From NCBI GenBank assembly GCA_026182355.1, contig JAPFBL010000599.1:186001-250000 (forward strand): 64,000 bases of DNA, in the 5' to 3' direction. The notes beneath the pieces were generated by a model, which was given only the letters and a program-made list of their open reading frames with translations, had not been told where the DNA came from and did not search any database. The DNA is from Hermatobates lingyangjiaoensis. Its lineage: Eukaryota > Arthropoda > Insecta > Hemiptera > Hermatobatidae. Shown piece by piece: positions 55,310 to 64,000 of the stretch (the first letter of the stretch is position 1; each line of letters begins with the position of its first letter). Made by a program: the position numbers and the translations under genes.

Positions 55310-55700
55310 ACTGCCTTTGATGTCACCCATCCAAATACTAACCACGCTCAAATATCCTTAACTTTAGAAAACTAACGGAAAATCAATTGTTTTTATAGCT
55401 GTGTATGGGTGTTAGATAAAAATATTTAAATAGTTTGGAGGGTTCATCAAATTTACTAGGTATATTCAATGATCAAACCACAATATGAAATGGTAAAAAC
55501 AAGACTAAGATCTTTTAACCGTGACAAGCTGTCTTCGTCAGAGACAAAAACTCAACTGACTCTGACGGAAGATCGCTGGTTACGGTTGAAAGATCGTAGT
55601 CTTGTTTTTCCCATTTCATATTGTGGTTTGATCATTGATTGTTATTTCACGTGTTTGTGTGAAATCTTTTTTAAAGGTATATTGTTATGACAGTATCACG
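55310..55700 (+). repeat. Dispersed repeat, copy 2, split by HH-A
   Basis: Copy of 54380-54570 interrupted at about 55456 by an HH-A palindrome ending near 55671. Sequence resumes TTTAAAGGTATATTGTTATG versus TTTATAAAGCTACACTGTTATG in the empty copy. Confidence 0.7.
55456..55672. mobile_element. HH-A palindrome inside a repeat
   Basis: Minus core about 55503-55546 (one base changed to CAGAGACAAAAAC) and plus core 55557-55600 (CTGACGGAAGATCGCTGG). Ends with GTGTTTGTGTGAAATCTTTT, the family right end. (TA)n is nearly absent here. Confidence 0.7.
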
Positions 55701-55784
55701 GTTAGAATGCTTATTCTAATATCTTTTTGTGATCCTAGGTTTTTTTCGAATTTTCAAATTTCCAGCTAAAAAAAGAAAAGGTGT

Positions 55785-55980
55785 TTTGATTTCAGGTAAC
55801 TTTGCAGGTACCTATCTGATTTCCTGTATATTTGCAGGTACCTATCTGATTTCAGGTATCTCAGCCGGTACCTATCTGATTTCAGGTATCTATGCAGGTA
55901 CCTAGCTGATTTTAGGTATCTTTGCAGGTATCTATCTGATTTCATGTTCTTTGCAGGTACCTATCTGATTTCAGGTACTC
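55785..55980 (+). repeat. 30-bp minisatellite
   Basis: GCAGGTACCTATCTGATTTC units at 55805, 55835, 55865, 55895, 55925 and 55954. Confidence 0.9.
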
Positions 55981-55989
55981 TATTCTAAA

Positions 55990-56890
55990 TAAACTTGAGT
56001 TTTGCTTAGTTCTACAAAAGGCTAAAACAGCTCTCAATTTTTAACAGACTCAATTTAAAACGACCGTATCCCCTCTTATTGTTATATCGCAGTCTAAACC
56101 GATTAACAATAGATGAATTAAATTAAATCATTTCTGGAAGTAATACGAAAAAAGTTATTATATTTTGAAATTAAATTATAATTATTATTTTTAATTTTTT
56201 TATGGATGTAAAATGAAATTTATCTTCAGTTAATGGCGCTATCAATTTGTATAAACTTAGTATACAAGGAAGTAAACACTTGTACTAAGTTTCTAACTTT
56301 ATTTTACTTACTTTAGTGCACTCAGTTTGAATCAGTTCAAGAAAGAAAAACTCATAAATATCATTTGCTTTTGAGTAAAACAGCAGAAGATTTTTTATAC
56401 TATGTCTGCTTGTAATACTATGAGACATTTAGTTGTTGTCATAATAAATTAGACACTGGGTTTTTGGGTTTTTAACTCCAACGAAGACCGTTTATTACGG
56501 TTGAAAGAACTTAGTCTTTTTTCCCTTTTCATTTTGTGGTTTGATCATTGTTTAGATATAGTGGGGTAGCTATCCCAGTAGAATGAATGTAAGCGAACTT
56601 TTAAACCCTATAGTTGGATGCATGTCTCAACACGTCAGTTACCTTCATGCTTCGCCACACAGCAGAACAGTGCAAAATTATCTCTCATCACACTAAGATA
56701 TACCTACTTGTTTATAAAAAAATTGTCGCAATAAACACAAGTGATATTATAAGCTAGAAAAACAGACTAAAACTAGTTAAAAAAGAAAATGGAAAACGTT
56801 TCTAAACGCTTTTGAGTGTAACTTAATTTTTTTTTGAAGGAAATAAAAGAAGAAGAAAGAGTAATATTTTTAGTATCATAAAAGTGGAAA
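55990..56890. other. No gene seen
   Basis: AT-rich. A degenerate plus HH-A core at 56465-56550 (AACTCCAACGAAGACCG, GGTTGAAAGAACTTAG) is the only recognised piece. Confidence 0.5.
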
Positions 56891-56904
56891 TCAAGGTAAC
56901 ATCG

Positions 56905-56908
56905 AGAG

Positions 56909-56940
<32 letters not shown>

Positions 56941-56962
56941 TGTGTGTGACAGAGAGGAAGAC

Positions 56963-56997
<35 letters not shown>

Positions 56998-57075
56998 CAG
57001 AGAGAGACAGAGAGAGAGAGAGACAGAGAGAGAGAGAACAGACAGGGAGAGTGTCTGTGAGAGAGAGGGAGACAG

Positions 57076-57127
<52 letters not shown>

Positions 57128-57303
57128 AGAGACAGAGAGAGAGTGAGAGAGAGAGAGAAGAGAGAGAGAGAGAAAACAGAGACAGAGAGAGAGAGAGAAA
57201 GAGGGAGACAGAGAAGAGAGAGAGAGAAACAGAGAGACAGAGAGAGAGAGAGAAAGAGGGAGACAGAGAAGAGAGAGAGAGAAACAGAGAGACAGACAAA
57301 GAT

Positions 57304-57335
<32 letters not shown>

Positions 57336-57515
57336 AGGGAGACAGAGAAGAGAGAGAGTGTGTGTGTGTGAGAGAGAGAGGGAGACAGGCAGAGAGAGAG
57401 TGAGAGAGAGAGACAGACAAAGAGAGAGTGATAGGGAGAGAGAAAGAGGAGAGAGAGAGAGAGAGAGTGTGTAGGAGAGAGATAGAGAGAGAGAGAGAGA
57501 GACAAAGAGAGAGTG

Positions 57516-57556
<41 letters not shown>
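56905..57556 (+). repeat. (GA)n-rich polypurine tract, about 650 bp
   Basis: Almost uninterrupted GAGA with ACAGACAG and GTGTGT interruptions. All six frames stay open in part, producing long Leu/Ser or Arg/Glu translations that are artefacts. Confidence 0.95.
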
Positions 57557-57779
57557 ATAAATAAGTGGGACGTAGCTATTCCTCACTTGTCTAGCTATCG
57601 TACTTTATCCAATACGTTTACATTTATTGTAACATATAATATGACTTATAACATATTGTACGTTAACTGGATATAACATATAATATGTTATTCCAGTTTT
57701 AGTAAAAGATTGCTTCATAATGGCTTGAAGTCAAAAATGAACATCTAGGTCACAGTAAGAACAATTTGGATAAAGATTC

Positions 57780-58055
57780 ATAACTTGTGCAATCTGTTAT
57801 AGTGTTATATTTACTCATGATGGGGAATAAAAAAAAAATTACGTTTCCGCACAAAAAAACAGCTTTATGAAAAGTAACAACGCGTTTCCAACACTTACAA
57901 TTCTTCTTCAAGCTTACATCGGTACTGTTCAAGGGTGCTATCGAAACAGTACAGATGTAAAACTTGAAAAAGAACACTAAGTGTTCAGAAACACTTTGTT
58001 AGTTTTAACATAAAGCCTTTTTTTGTGTAGTGACATAATTTTTGAAATTCCCTCA
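57780..58055. mobile_element. HH-F palindrome
   Basis: Outer termini AACTTGTGCAATCTGTTATA and the AAATTCCCTCATCAT end. Minus core 57874-57915 (ACGCGTTTCCAACACTTAC), plus core 57962-58000 (CTTGAAA.. AGAACACTAAGTGTTC). Both cores have changes in CTGANGA or GAAA. Confidence 0.7.
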
Positions 58056-58059
58056 TCAT

Positions 58060-59150
58060 AAATTAAGACGTTTCAACCCTTGGCGACTATCATCAGAGAT
58101 TCATTTCCTCATTTTTTATGAGAATTTCTGTTTTGATAAATTGGAGAAAACCAGTTTTAGAATTTTCCATTGTTGTATATAACATGATTTATTATAGTTT
58201 CCTCAAAGAAAACAGTTTTAATTCCAGAGAAAATGAAATATATTCCGATTTCTGTTTTTGTTATATCTTATATGTTTGTTATAAGCTTCTTTATATGTCT
58301 CATGTTAATATTACGTCATAAATTTCTTTATAAGTTATGTTTCGTTATAAACTTCTTTTGTTGTTATATCTTGTGTATTTCTGCAAACAAGCTATTTTTT
58401 TTTGTACGCAAAATACAGTTGGGTAAAATAAAATTTATATTTTCCGATATGAAATTGTTTTGGGGTGTGTTTCTAGCAGTGTTTTTCTGCTGAATCACTC
58501 CATAACTTTAACTCTCCTTACAAAAGTGACCAATCGCTTTCAATTATTCTTTTGTTGAATTATTATAAATGCATTTAGTTATGTGTTCTCTTAAACATCC
58601 TACAGGTCCTGGTTCTTATTCACACCTTCTTAGCCTATAGTTGACAGTTTCACATTCTAAATCACTAAAAGGTGGCGTCCTGTCTTTAAAAAAGCCTTTC
58701 TATTCACAACTACTATTATATTTGTAATTTACGTAAACTAAACCCATTATCAAAAACACTTGTTTTATAAAAAAAAAAATACATATTTCTACATCAATTA
58801 AAGATTTTTTTGTTCACTATCTATTTGAATAAACTTGGCAACACATAGACTAATTATTCACATAAACTTTTTTTTTTATCTGAAATTTTAAAACTGTATT
58901 TCCGTTGGGTGTGAATTGTTGGTTGGTTAAGGCCGCCTAATTCTGATTACGATGACGGAATACTCCATAACGAGTTGTTCAATCCCCACAATTACCTTAT
59001 CATTCCATTGATATTTCGCATATTCCACCATTTAAAAACTACTTTCGTGTTTTTTTAGCTCAAAAAAATTTAATGCAATATTTTTTTTTTATGAAAGTCA
59101 ACTTTTAATATTAACAATATTCTTTTACCTTTACGAGTATTATGGTAATT
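58060..59150. other. No gene seen
   Basis: AT-rich, unique-looking. Hydrophobic 67- and 86-codon frames at 58118-58493 overlap and have no recognised domain. A fragment (AAGGTGGCGTCCTGTCTTTA) recurs at 59400-59420. Confidence 0.4.
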
Positions 59151-59152
59151 CA

Positions 59153-59330
59153 TTACATATGCAATCTGTTATAGTTTGGTATTTACTTGTGATGTGGAAT
59201 TTTAAAAAATTTACGATTCTAGACAAAAGAGTTTTATGTTTAATACTAACAAGGCGTTTCAAACACTTAGTGTTCTTCTTCAGGTTTACGTCTGTACTGT
59301 TGGGGGTGTTATAGTAATAGGGACTTAGGA
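59153..59330 (-). mobile_element. HH-F module
   Basis: Terminus ACATATGCAATCTGTTATAG, minus core 59253-59295: CTGAAGA, A, hairpin GAACAC/GTGTTT, GAAA, CGCCTT, GTTAG. Stem III palindrome broken (ACGCCT). Confidence 0.65.
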
Positions 59331-59779
59331 AGGACGGGACCCTGTCGCGATGACACTCTCAACAGTGTAGGATGCACTGTTATAGTTGACCATCACTAAA
59401 AAGTGGTGTCGGGTCTTTAAAAAAGCCTTTCAATTCGCAACGACTATTATGTTTGTAATTTACGTAAGCAAGTGTGAGGAAGATTGATACGGGAGCCTAG
59501 GTATCCAGTGAGGTACCTGCTAAGTATCTCAATTTCGTCAATAAACTTTAATGACAGCAAATGTGGGCTACAATGTGAAATAAACCTGCTAATGTTGGCT
59601 TCCTCCACCGTTTATGCATAAACTAGAAGTCAAATAACTAAGCCGCAGTTTCCGGCTTTATAACAACTCTTAAAGGTGAAAAGCCTATTAGTGTAGTCAC
59701 TGGAAACACAAAAGAAATGAAGGTTATTCAGGACTACTGAAAGATCAGAGAGAAAAAAAAACACTAAGTATTCCACACA

Positions 59780-59850
59780 CACAAAGGATTTAATCATGGA
59801 ACGAGTTTCAAACACTTAGTGTTCTTCATCAGGTTACATCTAGAATGCTA
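59780..59850 (-). mobile_element. HH-F core
   Basis: Minus strand: GTAAC, CTGATGA, A, GAACAC/GTGTTT hairpin, GAAA, CTCGTT. Canonical core and a 6-bp stem II, but the 3' stem I arm does not match well. Confidence 0.55.
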
Positions 59851-59945
59851 CTTCCACAGGATCATTTCCGTACTTGTATTCTCTACTAATAAGAGAGATC
59901 AGTCTAGTACATCTACAATACAAATACAAATGTGTATAAACGTTT

Positions 59946-59946
<1 letters not shown>

Positions 59947-60003
<57 letters not shown>
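59947..60003. repeat. (TA)n tract
   Basis: Long TA microsatellite immediately left of a Penelope-like fragment in inverted orientation. Confidence 0.95.
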
Positions 60004-60004
<1 letters not shown>

Positions 60005-60188
60005 TAAGCAGCAGCTTCTGCATTGACCAGTTTCTTGCTGTCAATAGAAGCTGCTGCTTATTTTAACAGCAAGAAACTGGTCAATGCAGAAGCTGCTGCT
60101 TATTTTAATAGCAAGAAACTGGTCAATGCAGAAGCTGCTGCTTATTTTAATAACATATGCTTAAGGGAAGACCTGCTGCCTTTGTACA
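60004..60188 (+). pseudogene. Penelope-like ORF fragment, inverted and tandemly repeated
   Basis: A 35-bp inverted start (AAGCAGCAGCTTCTGCATTG) is followed by IEAAAYFNSKKLVNAEAAAY, then a second 42-bp (14-codon) repeat unit, then FNNICLREDLLPLYTN and (TA)n at 60188. The period preserves the reading frame. The repeat unit corresponds to the helix preceding the conserved Cys in the other fragments. Confidence 0.7.
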
Positions 60189-60203
60189 CAAATATATATA
60201 TAT

Positions 60204-60280
<77 letters not shown>
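60189..60280 (+). repeat. (TA)n, (GATA)n and (GA)n
   Basis: Compound microsatellite grading from TA to TAGA to GA. Confidence 0.95.
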
Positions 60281-60283
<3 letters not shown>

Positions 60284-60654
60284 ATAAATTACAATTAATC
60301 TAATAAAATTAATTAATTAGATTATAATTATTATATTAATAAATTAATAAAGTAAAAACAACCAAAATTAAACTAAAATATAAACTAACTTGCTTAATAA
60401 ATTACTGAGGCATGAATGTGACTCATTCTAATTTCAACCCGGCGTTGCCCATGCGGTAGATTATGCTCTGGCGTTTTGGTTATGGACATTTGATCCCAAA
60501 AAAGGGTTCAAAATTTTGATCCAAATCAACATTTTTTTTGTTAGTTCCCCAAAAAAAGTTATATATATATATATTTTCTTTAATCCATTTATTTATCATT
60601 CTCCATATATATGTATATACCATGATAAAAGGAAATGGTCCGGCAGGACAGATT

Positions 60655-60820
60655 ACACTTAAAATAAACTGTGACACATAGACAGGATCATAACAAAGAC
60701 TCACTTTTCAATATTTCGACCGTAATGACGGTTGTCCTCAGGAGAAGAAGTGAATTGACGGAGGGACGACAGTCAACATGACGGAAGACACATGTCTATG
60801 TGTCACAGTTTATTTTAAGT

Positions 60821-60825
<5 letters not shown>
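60655..60825. mobile_element. HH-C palindrome, one core
   Basis: Outer arms CACTTAAAATAAACTGTGAC and complement. Minus core about 60700-60745 (CTGAGGACAACCGTCATTAC, GGTCGAAATATTGAAAAGTG), again with G8-A9 altered as at 32611. (TA)n follows at 60825-60893. Confidence 0.7.
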
Positions 60826-60882
<57 letters not shown>

Positions 60883-60893
60883 ATATATATTGT

Positions 60894-61056
60894 CTCCAAC
60901 CATCGCTTCACAAGTGCGCTTGGTGTTCCTTTCTCAACTCTCCTGATGACGGTTCAACCGAAAATTAGAGACAGTAAGTGTGTTTGTTCCTTAGTTCTGT
61001 GTTTGTGATTCATCGTGAAACGTTTGTTGTCCTTTTGGATCGTTTTCCTGTTTACA

Positions 61057-61060
<4 letters not shown>
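60894..61060 (+). mobile_element. HH-B module, single orientation
   Basis: From GTCTCCAACCATCGCTTC to TTTTGGATCGTTTTCC, between TA tracts 60825-60893 and 61058-61092. Contains the best HH-B ribozyme. Confidence 0.75.
60939..60971 (+). ncRNA. Hammerhead ribozyme motif, family HH-B (best core)
   Basis: Stem I TCTC (60939-60942)/GAGA (60968-60971), canonical CTGATGA (60943-60949), unpaired C, hairpin GGT-TCA-ACC (60951-60959), GAA (60960-60962), palindromic stem III AATT (60963-60966), A17 (60967), predicted cut 60967/60968. Confidence 0.65.
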
Positions 61061-61087
<27 letters not shown>

Positions 61088-61092
61088 ATATG

Positions 61093-61165
61093 GTCTCCAA
61101 CAGTAGCTTCACAAGTGCGCTTGGTGTCCCTTTCTCAACTCTCCTGATGACGGTTCATTAAAGTG
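61093..61165 (+). mobile_element. HH-B module truncated in stem II
   Basis: Same start as 60894 but breaks off after CTGATGACGGTTCATTA. Joined to sequence leading into the Penelope-like fragment at 61215. Confidence 0.6.
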
Positions 61166-61214
61166 TTTAGTGTTCAACTTCTTTCCTTTCATGTCGTTAC
61201 CAGAACCCCTTTAG

Positions 61215-61344
61215 AAAATACCCGAAAGTTACCGAAAACTAGTTAGGAAACTAGAGAACATCAGTAAGAAATTGGTCAACGCAGAAGCTGCTGCCAACTT
61301 TAATTATACCTGTTTAACAGAAGACCTGCTGCCTTCATACACCA

Positions 61345-61347
<3 letters not shown>
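61215..61347 (+). pseudogene. Penelope-like ORF, N-terminal fragment
   Basis: Reads KIPESYRKLVRKLENISKKL then VNAEAAANFNYTCLTEDLLP and SYTN, then (TA)n at 61348-61395. Best preserved of the group with 6671. A stop codon directly precedes the frame at 61212. Confidence 0.65.
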
Positions 61348-61396
<49 letters not shown>

Positions 61397-61805
61397 CATG
61401 CAATCGAATCTATTTAACAATAAAATACATTACATTAAGATTAAATTAAACCATTCCTTATTTGAAAATAAAATTGAGATACATACTATCAAAGATTTTG
61501 AAAGTTTATAAGGTTTATGATTTTTTTTTAAATTTTGTATTTGTTGACTGTTTTGCACTATCATACTATTTGCTGGAGGCCAGCCACAACCGGTTAAAAA
61601 AAGAAAAAAGAAAAAAAAGTTATATAAGATCCATATGTTTCTTTGTATCAAAATGTCTCCAGTTTTATTTCTGTAGCGGAAAGAGAAACAGAAAAGTATT
61701 TTATATATACAGATTAATTGATTAATAGATTTTAGTTTAAAAATGTTGGTTGTTTTTCCTTAATTAACTTTAAAATGTTTATTCATATTTGTATTTGTAT
61801 TGTAG

Positions 61806-61849
61806 ATGTAACCTGATGAAGAACACTAAGTGTTTGAAACACGTTGCAT
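61806..61849 (+). ncRNA. Hammerhead motif, family HH-F
   Basis: Canonical CTGATGA (61813-61819), unpaired A, strong hairpin GAACAC-TAA-GTGTTT, GAAA (61836-61839), CACGTT. Upstream ATGTAAC can pair with GTTGCAT, but in a register that overlaps the cleavage triplet, so the fold is uncertain. Confidence 0.5.
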
Positions 61850-61915
61850 GATTAAATACTTTGTATGTGGAAGACTTAGGCGTTTCTATTTCTCACCAAT
61901 CATGAGTGAATTGAG

Positions 61916-62056
61916 TGCATTACTCATGAGTTAAACAAAAGATGTTATTTACAACTCATACGAAAGAAATTTATACTTATATTAGTAAATAAAATCCACT
62001 AATTCTTGTTTCGAATCGATCAAAACCAGTTTTAGGCAAATTAAAAAACAGTTCAC
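61916..62056 (+). repeat. Direct repeat, copy 1 (empty site)
   Basis: GATGTTATTTACAACTCATA to AAACCAGTTTTAGGCAAAT. Matches 62301-62612 without the HH-A insertion. Confidence 0.85.
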
Positions 62057-62300
62057 TTAAAGTGACATTTATTAACAAAGTATTTATTTATAATCTCGTC
62101 TTATTAGCAATATAATTAACTAGTGCTGCATCTAATTGATAGCGCATCATTATAAACGATAGCTTAATGCTTTCTAATGATTCCATTTACTCATACTATA
62201 TATTTAGTATATACTTTAGTATATTTACTTCAATAATTTACTCATAAATCTTAATCTTACTTGCATGGTTTATTTGTTTTTTAAATGTTGTATAACTGCT

Positions 62301-62612
62301 TGCATTACTCGTGAGTTAGACGAAGGATGTTATTTACAACTCATACGAAAGAAATTTATACTTATATTAGTAATGGTTGGTTAGTTAGTTAGGTAATTAG
62401 TTAGTTGAGTTGGGTTTTTGACTCTGACGAAGACCGCTTGTTACGGTTGAAAGATCTTAGTCTTGTTTTCCCATTTTCTTATTGTGGTTTTGATCATTCA
62501 TTGTTATTTCACGTGTTTATGTGAAATCTTTTTATATTAGTAAATGAATTCACTAATTCTCGTTTCAAATTCGATTAAAACCAGTTTTAGGCAAATTAAA
62601 AAAAACAATTCA
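62301..62612 (+). repeat. Direct repeat, copy 2, with HH-A insertion
   Basis: Same sequence split by a 159-bp HH-A copy at 62374-62532 with an 11-bp duplication of TATATTAGTAA. Confidence 0.85.
62363..62543 (+). mobile_element. HH-A element, complete insertion with target duplication
   Basis: TATATTAGTAA at 62363-62373 and 62533-62543 flanks 159 bp running from TGGTTGGTTAGTTAGTTAGG to TATGTGAAATCTTTT. Single orientation, consensus hammerhead core at 62420-62462. The pre-insertion sequence is preserved at about 61981-61993. Confidence 0.85.
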
Positions 62613-62619
62613 CTAATCT

Positions 62620-63320
62620 AATGCAATTTTAAGCTCTGTTATTTAAGCAATTGAAGTCATACCAACCATAAATCTTTAAGTGCGAAAGGCACTTTGTAAC
62701 TGGCATAGTTAAGTCGTTGACCATTCACAGATATTATACTGATTCCCCAAGAATTGTAATCACATCTTCTATTTATTATAATTGACGAAATGGAAAACTT
62801 TACAGAAAAACTCCACTAAACTATAACATTACACTTATTTAATTATTATACTTATTTAACATTAAACTTATTTAACATTACACTTATTTAGATAAATTTC
62901 AGTATACACTACTCCAATTCTTTTTTTTTTTTTGGATGATGTTTGTTTATGTGTGGTTTGGGTATTTAAGTATCAAACATTTTGTAAACACTGTAATAAG
63001 TTATTTATCTTTATCAAGCTCACATTTTTATCTTCTCTGCTATTCTTTGAATTCTTTATTTGGCATTCAATTGTTATTGGATTCAGTTATTTTTGTATTC
63101 GGGAACGAGAGGTAAACAGATTTCACCAAATGGCATAAGTCAGAATATATTTCATCTTTATTCAATTATGATTATGATTATGATTGTGATAATGATTATG
63201 ATTACGATTATGAAAATGATTATGAATCAGTGGATTACTAAAAGATTTTCACTCAGCTTTGGGATTTTATATAACTTTACTACATTTTTATCGTAGTAAT
63301 CAAATAACACAAGCGATACT
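62620..63320. other. No gene seen
   Basis: AT-rich. Includes an ATTATACTTATTTAACATTA micro-repeat (62830-62900) and an ATGATTATGATT tandem repeat (63165-63225). Confidence 0.45.
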
Positions 63321-63327
63321 AAACAAA

Positions 63328-63640
63328 GAGGGTACTCACCTCTGAACTGGTAGGTCCGGGGTTCAATACCCAATCTGGCCCTCGATTTATTCCCGTGGGA
63401 GGTAAATAAATGTGAGCATGTCGACCCTCAGAGAGGACGTTTAAGCCATCGGTACCTGGTCTATACAATACCATGTAATTGTTAAAGATCCCTAATCTAA
63501 ATACACTTGAGTTAGGCAACATTTAATACTTCCAATGTAGAATCAATCTTCTTTATGTGGAATCAGAAAGGGTCAATGCTCAGCCTTCGTGTGTTTCCTA
63601 GTGGGACTGCCACTACAACCTAACCTAACCATTAGTTGAC
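63328..63640 (+). mobile_element. tRNA-derived SINE
   Basis: B-box GGTTCAATACC (63360-63370), body CCCTCGATTTATTCCCGTGG, GTTAAAGATCCCTAATCTAA, ending CTGCCACTACAACC followed by TAACC repeats. The A-box region is truncated or diverged. Best-preserved body among the six copies. Confidence 0.8.
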
Positions 63641-63779
63641 AGTAATATAATATCACATGGCTACTCCGTCTCCTCTTTTAAATGACAGTCTTATTTCTTA
63701 GCTATTTATTAGTTATTATACAAATATCTAAAATAATGTTGTAAGTACAATACAGATAAGGAATCAAAGATAAATTAAT

Positions 63780-63950
63780 AACACATGTCTAAAGTCCCTA
63801 ATTGTCTGTCTGAACCGTCATACGGAAGGATAAAAGAGAGAAACAAAGCGCACTGGTGCAAAGGTAGTTAAAGACCCATTTACCTCTCCTGATGATGAAG
63901 AAAACAAAAAATTAGAGATTGTAAATTTATCTATTTCTTTTATCCATCCT
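63780..63950. mobile_element. HH-B fold-back, decayed
   Basis: Minus core 63800-63835 and plus core 63893-63922 (CTCCTGATGATGAAGAAAAC, AAAAAATTAGAGATTG). GCGCACTGGTGCAAAGG lies in the middle. GAAA is lost in the plus copy. Confidence 0.65.
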
Positions 63951-64000
63951 GAACTTCAGTTGTCAGTTTCGGATAGTTTTTTTTTTTTTTGATTTTAAAA

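Noticed and set aside
56773..57586. 261-, 231- and 158-codon Leu/Ser-rich frames and Arg/Glu-rich frames
   Set aside because: These are translations of the GA microsatellite in several frames at once.
58118..58493. Hydrophobic overlapping frames as membrane proteins
   Set aside because: TTT/TAT-rich DNA gives Phe, Ile and Tyr by composition. There is no conserved motif.

Overview
The window is AT-rich, gene-poor, repeat-saturated animal nuclear DNA. I find no intact protein-coding gene, no rRNA or tRNA gene and nothing prokaryotic. Open frames are simple-repeat translations or decayed transposon pieces. tRNA-derived SINEs, Penelope-like (PLE), Jockey-type LINE and hAT remnants and huge numbers of (TA)n tracts point to a large invertebrate genome. 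I cannot name the species.

The dominant architecture is a set of short modules, mostly 80-330 bp, sitting between (TA)n tracts. Many occur as head-to-head pairs, so the locus reads as palindrome after palindrome (for example 6137-6789, 7777-7981, 9739-9930, 15737-15992, 29776-30050, 33628-33815, 39167-39412). The modules fall into about ten sequence families that share almost no sequence, yet each centre follows one grammar: 5' arm, CTGANGA, one unpaired base, a hairpin, GAAA, a short perfect palindrome, a cleavage-type N-U-H triplet, and a 3' arm complementary to the 5' arm. This is the type I hammerhead ribozyme layout with a very short stem III. Best copies are 7898-7935 (+), 60939-60971 (+), 51971-52004 (-), 29956-29989 (+) and 9852-9894 (+). 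I label the families HH-A to HH-K.

The modules are tied to Penelope-like elements. One palindrome (6137-6789) carries a hammerhead followed by a PLE ORF start. Further PLE N-terminal fragments lie at 9226-9385, 9583-9691, 45845-45985, 46092-46177, 48880-48962, 51484-51610, 60040-60188 and 61215-61347. Most of them stop at the same conserved Tyr-Thr-Asn position, exactly where (TA)n begins. A PLE C-terminal fragment (44971-45540, minus) has a hammerhead-like motif downstream. Two HH-A copies have 11-12 bp target-site duplications (54896-55171 and 62363-62543), and empty-site relatives lie in the same window, so the modules moved as units.

Layout: 1-3.3 kb, modules, palindromes and a 52-bp minisatellite; 3.9-5.2 kb, a fold-back whose loop is a 54-bp minisatellite; 6-11 kb, dense modules; 10.0-10.45 kb, a GC-richer island; 12.8-14.4 kb, tandem repeats and a SINE; 15.1-15.6 kb, a LINE remnant; 15.7-17.9 kb, modules; 17.9-24.1 kb, mostly unique AT-rich DNA; 24.1-27.3 kb, a 122-bp minisatellite and a large inverted repeat; 27.9-34 kb, modules; 36-37.3 kb, modules and a tandem dispersed repeat; 38-42.5 kb, modules; 44.6-46.2 kb, PLE fragments; 48.4-52.8 kb, modules and GTAC-rich repeats; 53.15-53.86 kb, a hAT remnant; 54.3-55.7 kb, module insertions; 56.9-57.56 kb, a GA tract; 57.8-63.9 kb, modules, PLE fragments and a SINE. 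GC-richer non-repetitive islands, several beside G or C homopolymers, may be cis-regulatory, but that is a guess.
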